Shown here piece by piece: positions 24,753 through 24,864 of a stretch of DNA of 24,864 nucleotides. The notes beneath the pieces are model-generated. The model was not told where the DNA came from and did no database searches. It saw only the letters and a program-made list of their open reading frames with translations. The position numbers were made by a program, and so were the translations under genes. The DNA is taken from NCBI GenBank assembly GCA_040182905.1, contig JARQWU010000150.1:1-24864 (forward strand), read 5' to 3'. Position 1 is the stretch's first letter. Every line of letters starts with the position of its first letter. This stretch comes from Barthelona sp. PAP020 (Eukaryota > Metamonada: BaSk clade).

Positions 24753-24864
24753 TCAAGTAAACCTCCCACATCTTTCAACAACACCGTGAGCACCTTGCTC
24801 TTCGTAATCTTGTCTGTTGATCCATGCTGTATTACTATTCTTTGCAACATCTGCATAAAGAGAA
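24753..24864 (-). CDS. Actin-family protein, C-terminus, most like Arp2 (partial, runs off the right edge)
   Basis: On the minus strand the last 37 codons, ending in TGA at 24753-24755, read 'SLYADVAKN' then 'AWINRQDYEEQGAHGVVERCG'. Actin-family proteins end in 'W(I/M)(S/T)(K/R)QEY(x)E(x)G'. With no gaps the piece lines up with the Arp2 ending ('VLADIMKD...[20 protein letters not shown]'), while conventional actin needs one gap and ends HRKCF. Arp2 is a core subunit of the Arp2/3 complex that nucleates branched actin. Only the end is visible, so another actin-related protein remains possible. Confidence 0.55.
   Translation of the reverse strand, partial: SLYADVAKNSNTAWINRQDYEEQGAHGVVERCGRFT

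Noticed and set aside
1-24864. CRISPR arrays, bacterial operons or ribosome binding sites
   Set aside because: No regularly spaced repeats were seen, and introns and eukaryote-only proteins show that this is nuclear eukaryotic DNA.

Overview
The window is AT-rich (roughly 70% A+T by eye) nuclear DNA from a unicellular eukaryote. The evidence is a set of eukaryote-only proteins (eIF2-gamma, symplekin, a TFIIE-beta-like protein, SKI8/WDR61, CENP-S/MHF1, Cep57-like), two tiny spliceosomal introns of 44 and 45 nt, and very short intergenic gaps. TAA, TAG and TGA all end recognisable proteins, so the standard code is used. Long T runs sit just upstream of many start codons. A Cep57-like centrosomal protein together with an actin-family (Arp2-like) gene suggests a flagellate or amoeboflagellate. 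The style fits Heterolobosea such as Naegleria, but that assignment is inference. Several reading frames that look longer begin at TTG, so I moved those starts to the first plausible ATG.

Layout. 1-104 is one arm of a perfect 104-bp inverted repeat whose other arm is 19684-19787. It carries the last codons of a second copy of a membrane-protein gene that runs off the left edge. 84-1529 (-) is a pseudokinase. 1706-2608 (-) is SKI8/WDR61, divergent by only 42 bp from a minimal CENP-S/MHF1 (2651-2899 +). Then come eIF2-gamma (3400-4796 +, one intron), a TFIIE-beta-like protein (5086-5841 +), a possible gene relic near 5.93-6.2 kb, PAK1IP1/Mak11 (6288-7346 -), threonyl-tRNA synthetase (7521-9596 +), two tail-to-tail WD40 paralogues (9826-10791 + and 11215-13248 -), symplekin (13294-16404 -, one intron), and a half-size ABC exporter (16735-19470 +). 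A membrane protein (19766-20401 -) and a Cep57-like gene (20534-21685 +) form a divergent pair with higher GC than the surroundings. The right end holds a small Gly/Ala-rich, possibly Tim17-like protein (22009-22575 -), an unknown protein (22988-24442 -) and the C-terminus of an actin-family, Arp2-like protein (24753 to the edge, -).

Function. Most genes are unlinked housekeeping functions: mRNA 3' processing and decay, transcription initiation, translation, ribosome biogenesis, kinetochore/DNA repair, centrosome and actin. No operon or pathway cluster is visible. The least ordinary features are the inverted repeat bounding a 19.6-kb segment, the compositional island next to its right arm, the catalytically dead kinase, and the duplicated WD40 pair of which one member has a long unrecognised tail.
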